Assembly: GCF_030440595.1 (NCBI RefSeq)
Contig: NZ_CP047452.1
Span: 1,302,001 to 1,366,000 of the forward strand
Origin: Corynebacterium glucuronolyticum DSM 44120
Lineage (GTDB): Bacteria; Actinomycetota; Actinomycetes; Mycobacteriales; Mycobacteriaceae
Direction of reading: 5' to 3'
DNA length: 64,000 bases
The position numbers were made by a program, and so were the translations under genes. The notes under the pieces are model-generated. The model had not been told where the DNA came from. It ran no database searches and saw only the letters and a list, made by a program, of their open reading frames with translations. Below, one piece after another: positions 22,775 through 32,716 of this stretch (positions are counted from its first letter, which is position 1; each line of letters begins with the position of its first letter).

Positions 22775-24445
22775 ATGCTCTCGGAGCTAGCCATTCATAA
22801 TCTCGGTGTCCTTACCTCTGCCGGTGCGCAGCCCGGTGCAGGGTTGACCGTCGTCACAGGTGAGACCGGTGCCGGCAAGACAATGGTGGTGGAGAGCCTA
22901 CGGCTTCTCAAAGGCGACCGGGCGGATGCTAGCCGGGTCCGGACTGGTGCGTCGAAGGCAATGGTCGAGGGCCGTTTTGTTGTCGATGAGCGGAAGCGCG
23001 CAGCCGTCGAAGAACGTGGCGGTGAGATCGATGAAAACGGTGAAGTGATCATTACCCGTTCAGTCACCGACCAAGGGCGGAGCAAAGCGTATTTGGGAGG
23101 TCGGGCGGTTCCTGCGGGAGTTCTTCGTGAGCTTACGGCTGACCTTATCACCATCCACGGGCAGCACGATCAGCTTCGGTTGATGTCGGCGGATGCTCAA
23201 CGCGATGCCCTCGATGAGTCCGATCCAGCGATCATTCCTTTGCGGGAAGACTACGCAGCATCCTACGCATCCTGGCGGTCCCTGGCGAAGGATCTGAAGA
23301 CTCGCGTAGAAAAGCGAAGGGAGCTCGCGCAGGAAACAGACCGCTTGCAGTTTGCGATCACAGAGATTTCCACGGTCGCGCCGGAGGCTGGCGAAGAGGA
23401 AGAGCTAGCAACGTCTATCCATCGGTTGCAGAGCGTGGATCAGCTCCGAGAAGCGGCCTCGACAGCTCTGGCGCTCATCGATGGTGAAGAAGATTCTTTT
23501 GAGGACACATCCGCTGCAAGCGCACTGGGGGAGGCTCAGGCTGCTCTGGCCAGCGCAGGTGACCCTGAGCTGAGTCGTCTTTCTGATGTCTTGTCCGAGG
23601 TTACTTCACAGCTAACGGAAGTCTCCGTGGATCTCGGACGCTTTGTAGACGATCTTCCGCTCGACCCCGATGCATTGGACAAGGCTCTCCGACGCCAGCA
23701 GGCGCTAAAGGGGCTGACACGCAAATATGCTCCGGATCTTGCCGGTGTCATTGAGTGGTGGCACAAGGCGGAGGCGAAACTGGCAAAACTCGACGTGTCG
23801 ACCGAGAGCCTAGAAGCCTTGAAGAAGAAGGTTGTTGCCGCGGAAAAGAGTATGCGGGCAAAGGCAAAAAAGCTAACGGCCGCACGCGCCACGGCAGCGA
23901 CCGCGTTGTCTACCGCTGTGACGTCCGAGATTCACGGTCTGTCCATGGGCAACTCTCGTTTCGACGTAGCAATAGAAAAGGCCAAACCGTCGGCTTCCGG
24001 GTTCGACCAGGTTGAGTTCCAGCTCAATGGTAAGAAGATTGCGGCGAGTGCATCCGGTGGTGAGCTCTCTCGCGTCATGCTCGCAATCGAAGTGATTGTG
24101 AGCCAAGGTGGTGCGACGCTCGTTTTCGACGAGGTTGATCAGGGCGTCGGTGGGCGAGCAGCTGGACAGATTGGCAAGCGTCTCGCCCTATTGGCCAAAT
24201 CCAATCAAGTCATTGTGGTGACACATCTGCCGCAGGTGGCAGCCTATGCACAGACCCACGTTTTTGTCTCCAAGGATGTTGAGAAAGACGAAGCAGAATC
24301 CGCTGTTAGGGTGCTATCCGGTGAAGAGCGGGTGGAGGAAATCGCCCGGATGATGGCTGGCCTCGATGACACAGCGACGGGACGCGCGCACGCAAAGGAG
24401 CTGTTGGAGCTGGCTTCGGAGTTTAATAAGCAGGGTGATTCTTAG
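22775..24445 (+). CDS. recN: DNA repair protein RecN
   Basis: An SMC-like ATPase acting early in double-strand break repair. 556 residues: Walker A GETGAGKT at 29-36, a central Glu/Ala-rich coiled coil (about 160-400), ABC signature SGGELSRVMLAIE (about 428-440) and Walker B ATLVFDEVDQGVGG (about 447-460). GAAGGAGA lies a few bases before ATG 22775. A 64-bp gap separates it from nadK. Confidence 0.97.
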   Translation: MLSELAIHNLGVLTSAGAQPGAGLTVVTGETGAGKTMVVESLRLLKGDRADASRVRTGASKAMVEGRFVVDERKRAAVEERGGEIDENGEVIITRSVTDQGRSKAYLGGRAVPAGVLRELTADLITIHGQHDQLRLMSADAQRDALDESDPAIIPLREDYAASYASWRSLAKDLKTRVEKRRELAQETDRLQFAITEISTVAPEAGEEEELATSIHRLQSVDQLREAASTALALIDGEEDSFEDTSAASALGEAQAALASAGDPELSRLSDVLSEVTSQLTEVSVDLGRFVDDLPLDPDALDKALRRQQALKGLTRKYAPDLAGVIEWWHKAEAKLAKLDVSTESLEALKKKVVAAEKSMRAKAKKLTAARATAATALSTAVTSEIHGLSMGNSRFDVAIEKAKPSASGFDQVEFQLNGKKIAASASGGELSRVMLAIEVIVSQGGATLVFDEVDQGVGGRAAGQIGKRLALLAKSNQVIVVTHLPQVAAYAQTHVFVSKDVEKDEAESAVRVLSGEERVEEIARMMAGLDDTATGRAHAKELLELASEFNKQGDS

Positions 24446-24676
24446 GGATGCGGGATCTTCAGTAGTGCCCTTCGGGGCGGGACGTGACCGTGTGCCATCC
24501 TCGCACGAGAGGAAAAGTTCGCTATGTATCGCCAGTTTCTCGGTGGCTGACTGCGCTCGCATGGTTCGTTCTGAGCCAAAAGGATGGCGGCTCCCCGTAC
24601 TCCGTTTGGGGCATGTGGGAGTGCCATCCCGCGCGCCTACCGCACCTTAGTCCTGCTCACGTGCACAATAGTGGCC

Positions 24677-25846
24677 ATGAGTCTGTTCGGATCTGGGAAA
24701 GATTTGCCGGGTATCACCGGCACGCTGAGAGAGTGCCCCGCTCACCTGCGAAAATTGAGCGCGGGGGACATCGCGCTAGTGGATGTAAGCGATATGACGC
24801 GGACATTCGCCAGCCGGCTTGCCGAGGCTTCTCCGGCGGCGGTTGTCAACGTTAGCTCGTTTGTATCCGGATCTGTCCCGCACTTCGGCCCGCAGATGCT
24901 TCTCGACGAAGGCATCGTCCTCATCGAGGGGGTGGGAGCGGAAATTCGCTCTGTGGTGAAGAGTGGCAAGAAGGTGCGCATCGATGGCGACGGCGTATAC
25001 GTGGGAGACCGACTCGTTGCTCGAGGCACCCGGGTCACGCCGGACATCGCGGAAGAGAATTTTCGCACTGCGCAAGCGTCTCTCGTGGATCGGATGGAGG
25101 CCTACTTTGGAAACGCCATCGAGTTCATCCATTCCGAGGCTCCACTGCTTGTCGACGGTGTCGGGGTTCCCGATCCTGGCATTGACATTGAGGACCGGAA
25201 GGTGCTGATTGTCGGCCCGTGTGATGATCTCCCGCAAGAGTTGAAGAAGCTGAAGAATTTCATCCGCGAGTATGATCCGGTTCTTATCGGTGTGGACCGC
25301 GGGGCAGATGTGCTCACTGATTCCGGCTACAAGCCCGATCTCATTGTCGGTGATCCGTCGGAGATTTCAGCCGATGCGTTGCGTAGCGGTGCACGCGTGG
25401 TTATGCCTGCGGACCCCGATGGCCACGCCCCCGGTTTGGAGCGCATTCAGGATCTGGGTGTCGGTGCCATCACGTTTCCGGCATTGAGTAAGGAATCCAC
25501 GGAGCTGGCCATACTGCTGGCTGATTTCCACGGTGCTTCAATGATCGTTCACCTGGGCACCCCCGTTGATCTGCAGACAGTTTTTGCCGGTACGACCGAG
25601 CAGCCCTCGGCTCTCCTCACCCGTTTCAAGGCTGGTGGGAAGCTTGTCGACGCTCGGGCGGTTTCCGATCTCTATGTCATGCAGGACACGTCGGCCGTTG
25701 CCTGGGTGTGGGCACTTTTCGGCCTCATCGTCCTCGCTGCCGTCACCGTTCTCATTGCTGGGTTCTCTGGAGATGGCACTTTTGGCGAGAACCTGGTGAC
25801 AACGTGGAACAACGTCGCTCTGACCGTTCAGAGTTGGTTTAAGTAA
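24677..25846 (+). CDS. steA: putative cytokinetic ring protein SteA
   Basis: 389 residues. The family is known from C. glutamicum, where SteA and SteB act in cell separation at the septum. It has a thiamin-pyrophosphokinase-like central fold (about 170-320) with VLIVGPCDDLPQ and the conserved DSGYKPDLIVGDPSE region, and a C-terminal membrane segment (about 350-373) that would anchor it. ATG 24677 is preferred to upstream in-frame codons because MSLFGSGKDLPGITG matches the family N-terminus; there is no Shine-Dalgarno sequence. It is followed 15 nt later by steB. Confidence 0.88.
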   Translation: MSLFGSGKDLPGITGTLRECPAHLRKLSAGDIALVDVSDMTRTFASRLAEASPAAVVNVSSFVSGSVPHFGPQMLLDEGIVLIEGVGAEIRSVVKSGKKVRIDGDGVYVGDRLVARGTRVTPDIAEENFRTAQASLVDRMEAYFGNAIEFIHSEAPLLVDGVGVPDPGIDIEDRKVLIVGPCDDLPQELKKLKNFIREYDPVLIGVDRGADVLTDSGYKPDLIVGDPSEISADALRSGARVVMPADPDGHAPGLERIQDLGVGAITFPALSKESTELAILLADFHGASMIVHLGTPVDLQTVFAGTTEQPSALLTRFKAGGKLVDARAVSDLYVMQDTSAVAWVWALFGLIVLAAVTVLIAGFSGDGTFGENLVTTWNNVALTVQSWFK

Positions 25847-25861
25847 AGGAGGATGAGTTCT

Positions 25862-26872
25862 ATGGCACGTGTAAACCCAACAGCTGCAGTGACAGCAGGA
25901 ATCATGTTCGGTCTGGCAGGTGGACTCGTTGCGGGCACGTACCTCCTTGCGCCGAGCCTGTCAGGCTCACCCATCGGTGGCGTGAGCGACAAGCTCGCAG
26001 TCGCTGAGCACGATGCGGCTGTATACCAAGCCCAGGCTCAGTCTGCAGATAGTTATATCGCTGATATCGCGGAGGACACGGTGCGGGGCCGGCTAGCTGA
26101 CAAGCCCGTTGTCCTCATCACCACCCCGAGCGTAAATGAGGAGGATTTTGGCCATATTGACTGGCTGTCGAAGATCGGCGGTGCTCCCTCAGTGACACGC
26201 ATTACTCTGACCGACTCGTTCCTCACCCAGGATTCCGCTGAACCGCTTAAATCGCTTGCAGCCACGACACTGCCTGCGGGGATTCAGCTGAGCGAGGATA
26301 ACCGATCCGTGGGAACACACATGGGTGAGCTCATCGGTGCGACGTTGTCTGAGAGCCCCACGAATGTGGCTGCACCGTCAGACTCTCCCTCCAGCGAGCA
26401 ACCAGAGTCTCCCGAGGATGAGGGGGAGAACGAGAATCAGGGTGAGCAGAAGCCGTCGACAAGCCCTGTTGGACAAGATGAGCGCAACCTTGTTTTTGGG
26501 GCTTTGAAAGAGGCCGGTTACCTCTCCTATGAGGGGGACGTGCCCACTGCCGCCGCAGTTGTACTCGTCACCGGCGACTCCGACGGGAGGGAAGACTCCT
26601 TCCGCGTGAGCCAGTATGTGGACTTCGCGCGTGCGCTGGATAAAAGCGGGCTTCCCACGACAGTTGCGGGGCGACTGCCCGCTGCCGGCCCCGACGGATT
26701 GATTGGCAGACTGCGAACGAACCAAGAGGATGCGTTGAGCGTATCTACCGTGGATTCCATTGACCGTTTCTACGGGAGGCTCGCAACCGTGCTGGCTACG
26801 GTCGAGCAAATCTCTGGCGGCTCCGGTTCTTACGGCACAGCGGACAAGACAGATGCGGTGGCACCAGCATAA
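25862..26872 (+). CDS. steB: SteB / MctB-family membrane protein
   Basis: 336 residues with one N-terminal membrane segment (about 10-32) and an extracytoplasmic domain. It belongs to the MctB (copper-transport protein B) family; in corynebacteria the steA neighbour is called SteB and partners SteA at the divisome. An acidic low-complexity linker rich in Ser, Pro and Glu lies at about 168-200. ATG 25862 is chosen because AAAGGAGG (25845-25852) gives 9-nt spacing there, whereas the ATG at 25853 is too close. The stop overlaps the NUDIX ATG by one base. Confidence 0.85.
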   Translation: MARVNPTAAVTAGIMFGLAGGLVAGTYLLAPSLSGSPIGGVSDKLAVAEHDAAVYQAQAQSADSYIADIAEDTVRGRLADKPVVLITTPSVNEEDFGHIDWLSKIGGAPSVTRITLTDSFLTQDSAEPLKSLAATTLPAGIQLSEDNRSVGTHMGELIGATLSESPTNVAAPSDSPSSEQPESPEDEGENENQGEQKPSTSPVGQDERNLVFGALKEAGYLSYEGDVPTAAAVVLVTGDSDGREDSFRVSQYVDFARALDKSGLPTTVAGRLPAAGPDGLIGRLRTNQEDALSVSTVDSIDRFYGRLATVLATVEQISGGSGSYGTADKTDAVAPA

Positions 26873-27486
26873 TGAGTTTTGATTTTTCGGTTTTGTCATC
26901 TGAGCACCTCCTCGATGCCCCTATCATCTCCGTCCGGCGTGATCTCGTTACGATGCCGACCGGTGAAGCGAATCGGGAAATCGTCGAGCATTTTGGTGCC
27001 ATCGCGGTCGTCTGTGAGAAGGATGGAGCGATTGCGCTGGAAAAACAGTATCGGCACAGTGTGGGCGCACACCTCTGGGAGCTGCCTGCCGGCCTCTTGG
27101 ACAAGCCAGGTGAGACGGCTCTCGAATGCGCGCAGCGGGAGCTGAAGGAAGAAGTGGGACTGGCTGCGGGTTCCTGGGCGCTCATCACGGATTTGGTTAC
27201 TAGCCCGGGCTTTTGCGATGAGGCTGTCCGCATCTTCCATGCCACGGATGTCTCGAAGACCCTCCGACCGGAGGCGGAAGATGAGGAAGCAGACCTCACC
27301 TGGGAGTGGGTTCCGCTCGACACTGCCAGGCGCATGGTTCTCGATGGTGAGATCTGTAACTCCATCGCCATCGCCGGGATCATGTGCTGTGGCGGAAAAG
27401 AGCGCAGTGTTGACACACCATTCAGCCTCCGCCCCGTGGCGCTTGCCGACCGAAAGCGAGCTTTGCAAGCTGGCGGTCGGCCCTAG
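26872..27486 (+). CDS. NUDIX hydrolase (ADP-ribose pyrophosphatase type)
   Basis: 204 residues. The NUDIX box (about 78-100) is present as GLLDKPGE followed by [10 protein letters not shown] and holds the REXXEE Mg2+ site. The flanking [18 protein letters not shown] and the adjacent [11 protein letters not shown] patterns are those of ADP-ribose pyrophosphatases, which hydrolyse ADP-ribose to AMP and ribose-5-phosphate; this subfamily call is moderate. It is translationally coupled to steB and followed by xerD after 2 nt. Confidence 0.9.
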   Translation: MSFDFSVLSSEHLLDAPIISVRRDLVTMPTGEANREIVEHFGAIAVVCEKDGAIALEKQYRHSVGAHLWELPAGLLDKPGETALECAQRELKEEVGLAAGSWALITDLVTSPGFCDEAVRIFHATDVSKTLRPEAEDEEADLTWEWVPLDTARRMVLDGEICNSIAIAGIMCCGGKERSVDTPFSLRPVALADRKRALQAGGRP

Positions 27487-27488
27487 GA

Positions 27489-28571
27489 ATGGTGAAGACG
27501 AATCCGGCGGAGCCCGTCTCGAACCCGCGGCGCTCCATCAACAGCCGTGACTGGGGAGAGCGTCGCGGAGCGCGTGGCGAAAGTCGCGGAGCGCAGACAA
27601 GCCAGCGCGAAACCGGAGACTCTGCCGACACGGCGGATTCTCGCCCGTTGCGGAGTGGAAACCGGCATCAGGCGGAAACATCGGCAGCGAAGGTTGCCCG
27701 CCAGTGGATCACTTACCTTACTGTCGAGCGTGGCAAGGCGCGGAATACGATTGCGAGCTACCGACGTGATCTCGCTTCCTACCTCGATTTCGTGGGGGAG
27801 AGGTCTCTGGATTCCATCGCTGCGACCGACATTGAGGCATTTCTTCAATCCCTCGGCAGGCACGGGCTCGCCGTTACCAGCGTACGACGGATGCTCTCGA
27901 CCATCCGTGGCTTCCACGCCTTTGCACGCGACGAGGGAATTGTCGCTGATGACGTAGCACATGACATCACGCCCCCGGCGATGCCTCAGCACCTCCCAGA
28001 CACGCTTAGCGTGGACGAGATAAACACCCTCATTGAGTCCCAAGCTGGCGACAGCGCTGTTGCTTTGCGGAACAAGGCGCTTCTGGAGCTCCTTTACGGA
28101 ACGGGCGCACGCATCTCCGAGGTCCTCAGCCTTGCGGTGGATGACATCACCGCGTTGGAGGAAACCGATGGCATTCTCGTGCTTACTGGCAAGGGCGATA
28201 AGCAACGTATCGTTCCCGTAGGTTCTCACGCACGGCAAGCCGTGGATGCGTATCTCGTGCGTGGCCGTCCGCAGCTGAACAAGGGGAAAAGCGCAGCCTT
28301 GTTCTTAAATGTGCGCGGAGGTAAAGCAATGTCCCGGCAATCAGCGTGGCAAGTGGTCAAACAAGCTGCGACGGAGGCCGGCATCACGAAAGACATCTCG
28401 CCGCATACTCTTCGTCACTCGTTCGCCACCCACCTCCTTGAAGGCGGGGCAGATGTCCGCAGCGTCCAGGAGCTCCTCGGTCACGCCTCAGTGACAACTA
28501 CGCAAATCTACACTCACATCACCGCTGATTCTCTCCGCGCCATGTGGCGCACGGCGCACCCGCGCGCCTAA
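27489..28571 (+). CDS. xerD: tyrosine recombinase XerD
   Basis: Site-specific recombinase resolving chromosome dimers at dif with XerC near the septum. 360 residues. The catalytic set is visible: Arg in GTGARISEV (about 206), HTLRHSF (His about 307, Arg about 310), His in LLGHAS (about 333) and nucleophile Tyr in QIYTH (about 342). The core-binding SAM-like domain spans about 67-160. The first 65 residues are Arg/Ser/Thr-rich and absent from typical 300-residue XerD; no better start is seen, but AGGA is only 1 nt from the ATG, so the start is uncertain. Confidence 0.93.
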   Translation: MVKTNPAEPVSNPRRSINSRDWGERRGARGESRGAQTSQRETGDSADTADSRPLRSGNRHQAETSAAKVARQWITYLTVERGKARNTIASYRRDLASYLDFVGERSLDSIAATDIEAFLQSLGRHGLAVTSVRRMLSTIRGFHAFARDEGIVADDVAHDITPPAMPQHLPDTLSVDEINTLIESQAGDSAVALRNKALLELLYGTGARISEVLSLAVDDITALEETDGILVLTGKGDKQRIVPVGSHARQAVDAYLVRGRPQLNKGKSAALFLNVRGGKAMSRQSAWQVVKQAATEAGITKDISPHTLRHSFATHLLEGGADVRSVQELLGHASVTTTQIYTHITADSLRAMWRTAHPRA

Positions 28572-28908
28572 GGAGTGAGGGTGCGCAGCGAGGTGACGGG
28601 GGCGTCCTTGTGCCTTAGTGAGCGTAACGACGAAGCGTCGACAAGCGAGATCCCGGGACAAGGAGCAGAAAGACGCGGAGAAAATTGCCGAATGACAACT
28701 CCGAGGAGAAGGCCCCTGGCACAGTAAAACTAACGGTGAAGTGCATGTTGAGGGTTTGGACACGCGCGGCGATCGCGTCGTGGGTGCCGGAGATGCGTTG
28801 TAGACTTTAAAAACAAGAAGAAGCTAATTACGGCGCTGTAATTCCCCGCAGGAGAAAAATCCTTTTTCGACTCGGGTGCGGTTGTTGGTGAATGTTCATG
28901 GAGGTGCT

Positions 28909-29805
28909 GTGTCCACGCGCGATGATGACGGACTGTTTAGCAAGTCCGACCTGCCGGCAGATTCCGAGTATGGTCTGACCGGCCGTCCGCTGCGCACGAT
29001 TCCGGAGCCACCGGAGCTGACCACGCACGGTCCGGCAAAGATTCTCGCCATGTGCAACCAAAAAGGCGGCGTGGGAAAGACAACCTCAACGATCAACCTC
29101 GGCGCCTGCTTGGCTGAGCAGGGACGCAAGGTGTTGCTCGTGGACCTCGACCCCCAAGGCGCCCTCTCTGCGGGACTCGGAATCCGCCAAGATGAGCTGG
29201 ATCTCACTGTGTACAACCTGCTGGTGGATACCGATGCCACCATCGAGGAAACGGTCATGTCTACCCGTGTCCCGGGGATGGACATTGTTCCGGCGAACAT
29301 CGACCTTTCAGCAGCGGAAATCCAGCTCGTTAACGAGGTCGGTCGCGAGCAAACTCTCGCCCGTGCATTGCGTCCGGTGATGAAGGAATATGACTACATC
29401 GTCCTGGACTGCCAGCCCTCCCTGGGGCTCCTCACTGTGAACGCCCTGACCTGTGCACAAGGTGTGATCATCCCAATGGAATGCGAATACTTCTCGCTGC
29501 GCGGGCTTGCACTCTTGACAGACACAGTGGAGAAGGTGCGTGACAGGCTCAACTTTGACCTCGACGTGCTGGGGATCTTGGTCACTATGTTTGACCGGCG
29601 TACGACGCACTCTCGCGAGGTTATGGACCGGCTCGTCGACGTTTTTGGCGATAAGGTGTTTGACACGGTCATTACCCGAACTGTGCGGTTCCCCGAGACC
29701 TCCGTCGCAGGCGAGCCGATTACCACGTGGGCCCCGAAGTCGCAGGGGGCCGAGCAGTACCGAAACTTGGCCAAAGAGGTCATCGAACGGACCACACTCG
29801 AGTGA
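28909..29805 (+). CDS. parA: ParA-family ATPase linked to ScpAB
   Basis: 298 residues, deviant Walker A ATPase. CNQKGGVGKTTSTINLG is at about 49-65, Walker A' LLVDLDPQGALS at about 80-91, and Walker B YIVLDCQPSLG at about 162-172. Such Soj/ParA proteins sit upstream of scpA and scpB in Actinobacteria and are taken to aid chromosome organisation; no parB is adjacent. GTG 28909 is chosen since GGAGG lies just upstream; another in-frame GTG at 28876 would add 11 residues. The stop overlaps the scpA GTG by 4 nt. The 337-bp gap before it (28572-28908) shows no gene. Confidence 0.92.
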   Translation: MSTRDDDGLFSKSDLPADSEYGLTGRPLRTIPEPPELTTHGPAKILAMCNQKGGVGKTTSTINLGACLAEQGRKVLLVDLDPQGALSAGLGIRQDELDLTVYNLLVDTDATIEETVMSTRVPGMDIVPANIDLSAAEIQLVNEVGREQTLARALRPVMKEYDYIVLDCQPSLGLLTVNALTCAQGVIIPMECEYFSLRGLALLTDTVEKVRDRLNFDLDVLGILVTMFDRRTTHSREVMDRLVDVFGDKVFDTVITRTVRFPETSVAGEPITTWAPKSQGAEQYRNLAKEVIERTTLE

Positions 29806-30647
29806 GCCCTGTAACGAATATCAGCGACGACGCGTCACTTTCTCAAAAAGCCGAACAGCCGGAGCTCACCGGGTTCCGCGTCGCGCTTCACAACTTTGAG
29901 GGCCCCTTTGACCTGCTTCTGCACCTCATTGGCAAGAAGAAACTGGACATCACCGAGGTGGCCCTAGCGGAAGTGACGGACGAATTCATCGCGTACACGC
30001 GCGCGTTGGGGGAAACCGCCGACCTCGATGAAACGACGCAGTTCGTACTCGTCGCGGCAACGCTCTTGGACATCAAGGCTGCCCGCCTGATTCCCCATGG
30101 TGAAAGCGATTCCGAGGAGGAGTTGGAAGCTCTCCGTGAACGGGAGCTACTCTTCGTCCGACTTCTCCAGTACCGGGCCTACCAGAAGGTTGCGGCACTG
30201 TTCCGGAAATGGGAGGCGGAGGCCGACAAAATTTACCCCCGCGAGGTCTCGATGGAAGAACCGTTCGTGGACGTGTTGCCCCCGCTGCGCCTGGATATTG
30301 ACCTGGCAGACTTTGCCACGTTAGCTGCGAGCGTCTTTCGCCCGCATAAGGACGAAACGGTGGACACCGGTCACCTGCACCAAGTAGAGGTTTCCGTCCC
30401 CCACGAGGCTGGCTTCCTTCTCGATACTCTCTCGCTGGCTGGTAAGGGTACGTGGATGACTTTTTCCACCCTGACCCGTGACTGCACCGTCACAATGGAG
30501 ATTGTCGGCCGTTTCCTCGCGTTGCTCGAGCTCTTCAAAGCACACGCCGTGGACGTGGATCAACCCGTGCCGCTCGAAGAACTCAATGTAGCCTGGACGG
30601 GGAAGACAGTAGATCCAACGGTTGTTGCTGCTGCGAACTGGGACTAG
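29802..30647 (+). CDS. scpA: segregation and condensation protein A
   Basis: Kleisin subunit of the Smc-ScpAB condensin that compacts and segregates the chromosome. 281 residues. The N-terminal kleisin signature FEGPFDLLLHLIGKKKLDI is at about 29-47, and the C-terminal winged-helix region includes LLELFKAHAV. GTG 29802 overlaps the parA stop (GTGA). Upstream in-frame codons would lie within parA. ScpB follows after 130 bp. Confidence 0.95.
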   Translation: MSPVTNISDDASLSQKAEQPELTGFRVALHNFEGPFDLLLHLIGKKKLDITEVALAEVTDEFIAYTRALGETADLDETTQFVLVAATLLDIKAARLIPHGESDSEEELEALRERELLFVRLLQYRAYQKVAALFRKWEAEADKIYPREVSMEEPFVDVLPPLRLDIDLADFATLAASVFRPHKDETVDTGHLHQVEVSVPHEAGFLLDTLSLAGKGTWMTFSTLTRDCTVTMEIVGRFLALLELFKAHAVDVDQPVPLEELNVAWTGKTVDPTVVAAANWD

Positions 30648-30777
30648 GAAAGTGCCCCTTCTTCCGTCGCGGCATTAATCATCTGAGAGGCTTCTGGAAT
30701 TGATTATTGGGCAACGTTGAGAGTTCGTTATTTTGTGAAATGACCGCTTGAATAAACGTATTGAACGGAGTTTAATC

Positions 30778-31308
30778 ATGGGTATGCAGTTACGGTCTGA
30801 GTTGGAATCCATTCTATTGGTGGTGGATACTCCTGCGACTGTTGCGGCGCTAGCTGCGGCGACAGAGCACTCAGAGGACGACGTTGCTACCCAGTTGCGG
30901 GCGATGTCCAATGATTTCAGCGGCCGGGGTAGCGGGATAGATCTCCGTGAAGTAGACGGAGGTTGGCGCTTTTACACTCGGCGCGAGAACTCCCGCGTTG
31001 TGGAACGTTTCATCACAGGTGGAAGCCATACGAAACTCACGAAGGCGGCAATGGAGACTCTAGCGGTCGTGGCCTACCGCCAACCCGTGACGCGTTCTCA
31101 GATTTCTGCCATCCGTGGCGTTAACGTCGACGGTGTGATGCGCACGCTGAGCCTTCGCGGGCTCGTTCGCGAATGCGGCACAGAGCAGGGTGCAATTCTC
31201 TATGAAACGACGGAGCTTTTCCGTCAACATTTGGGTATCGATTCGCTTGACCGGCTGCCAAACCTTGCCCCCTTGCTGCCGGAAGTAGACCAGATTGAGC
31301 AGATATAA
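30778..31308 (+). CDS. scpB: segregation and condensation protein B
   Basis: Winged-helix dimer that binds ScpA in the Smc complex. 176 residues. The core LVVDTPATVAALA...WRFYTRRE and the conserved block ALETLAVVAYRQPVTRSQI (here METLAVVAYRQPVTRSQI), followed by IRGVNVDGVMRTL, are diagnostic. ATG 30778 has GGAG 7 nt upstream. The end overlaps the candidate TTG start of bioA by 14 nt. Confidence 0.96.
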   Translation: MGMQLRSELESILLVVDTPATVAALAAATEHSEDDVATQLRAMSNDFSGRGSGIDLREVDGGWRFYTRRENSRVVERFITGGSHTKLTKAAMETLAVVAYRQPVTRSQISAIRGVNVDGVMRTLSLRGLVRECGTEQGAILYETTELFRQHLGIDSLDRLPNLAPLLPEVDQIEQI

Positions 31309-32716
31309 CCAAGATGAAATAGAAACGGATGCAGTCGATGTGTCGGACGTCGCTACGTCATCCGACACCGTCCATTCACCGGAAACCGTCCATTCACCGG
31401 GTATGCCCACTGCACTGGGCGTAGCTCATGGCGTGATTGCGGATGATGAAAAGAATTCAGCCGATAGCGTTCGTGAGTCACTAGACTGGGAACTCATCGC
31501 CTTTGATCGGGAGCATCTCTGGCACCCCTATGCTCCCACCCCCAACACGTATCCCCACGTGCTCGTTCATGGAGCAGAGGGGGTCTACCTTTCCACAACT
31601 GAGGGGAAGCTCATCGACGCCATGAGCTCCTGGTGGGCTGCAGCTCACGGTCACCGCCATCCGGAGATTGTGGAGGCGGCCAAGAAGCAGATTGACACGA
31701 TGGAGCACGTTATGTTCGGTGGCCTGACGCACGAACCAGCGGTGCAGCTTGCTAGGAAACTTGTACAGCTTACGGGCCTTCAACGCGTCTTCTACTCTGA
31801 CTCGGGATCCGTTTCCGTCGAGGTGGCAATGAAGATGGCGCTCCAATACCAGCGGGGGAAGGGCCACCCGGAAAAGAATCGATTTCTGACCTGGCGCAGT
31901 GGCTACCACGGCGACACGCAAGGACCCATGAGCGTGTGTGATCCCGAAGGAGGTATGCACTCTATGTGGGAGGGGACCCTCACGACACAGATCTTCGCCC
32001 CCGCTCCACCTGTCCTGGGTGCAACGGAGGCAGAACAGGACGCGTATGTGGCGGAATTCGAGAGCTACATCACCGACTCGGTGGCTGCCGTCATCGTTGA
32101 GCCTCACGTTCAAGGCGCTGGGGGGATGCGCTTCCACGACACAGCACTTGTGGAGAAAGTAGTGGAACTCTGCCACAAGCACGGAATTTTGTTCATCGCT
32201 GACGAAATCGCCACCGGCTTTAAGCGGACCGGACCGATGTTCGTCACCACAGGTATGGGTGTGGACATCATGTGTGTGGGCAAGGCATTGACCGGGGGCT
32301 TCTTAAGCTTCGCAGCAACACTCACAACCAGTGAAGTCGCCGAGGTCATTGGGACACTGATGCATGGTCCAACCTTCATGGGCAACCCACTTGCGTGTGC
32401 GGTATCGCTGGCCTCAGTCACTCTGATGGAAACGGCACCGTACGACATTGCACACATCGAGTCGGTGCTCACCGAAGGACTAGCACCAGCGAGGGACGTG
32501 CCCGGGGTAGCTGATGTAAGAGTGTGTGGTGCTATCGGTGTCATCGAAATGAACCACGATGTGGACATGATCGCTACGACTCGGGCTGCAATGGACGAAG
32601 GAATCTGGATTCGCCCATTTGGGCGCCTCATTTACGCTATGCCACCGTTTATCTGTAGCGATGACGAACTCGCCACAATTTGCCGGGGCCTTGTATCCGC
32701 TGCCGCACATGCGTAG
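31295..32716 (+). CDS. bioA: adenosylmethionine-8-amino-7-oxononanoate aminotransferase
   Basis: Biotin synthesis: transfers the amino group of SAM to KAPA to give DAPA, using PLP. Up to 473 residues. HLWHPYAP begins the conserved region (near residue 74); SSWWAAAHGHRHPEI and YSDSGSVSVEVAMKM follow, and the PLP lysine is in CVGKALTGGF (about 330). The start is uncertain: TTG 31295 has GGAAG 9 nt upstream and overlaps scpB by 14 nt, while ATG 31403 lies right after an 18-nt tandem repeat encoding TVHSPE/TVHSPG and lacks a ribosome site. The first 70 residues are acidic, non-conserved and probably dispensable. Confidence 0.93.
   Translation: MSRYNQDEIETDAVDVSDVATSSDTVHSPETVHSPGMPTALGVAHGVIADDEKNSADSVRESLDWELIAFDREHLWHPYAPTPNTYPHVLVHGAEGVYLSTTEGKLIDAMSSWWAAAHGHRHPEIVEAAKKQIDTMEHVMFGGLTHEPAVQLARKLVQLTGLQRVFYSDSGSVSVEVAMKMALQYQRGKGHPEKNRFLTWRSGYHGDTQGPMSVCDPEGGMHSMWEGTLTTQIFAPAPPVLGATEAEQDAYVAEFESYITDSVAAVIVEPHVQGAGGMRFHDTALVEKVVELCHKHGILFIADEIATGFKRTGPMFVTTGMGVDIMCVGKALTGGFLSFAATLTTSEVAEVIGTLMHGPTFMGNPLACAVSLASVTLMETAPYDIAHIESVLTEGLAPARDVPGVADVRVCGAIGVIEMNHDVDMIATTRAAMDEGIWIRPFGRLIYAMPPFICSDDELATICRGLVSAAAHA
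31367..31402 (+). repeat. 18-nt tandem duplication in bioA 5' region
   Basis: ACCGTCCATTCACCGGAA (31367) is repeated as ACCGTCCATTCACCGGGT (31385), in frame, ending immediately before ATG 31403. Confidence 0.85.

Noticed and set aside
28572..28908. parS site near parA
   Set aside because: No TGTTTCACGTGAAACA-like palindrome is visible, and no parB is adjacent.
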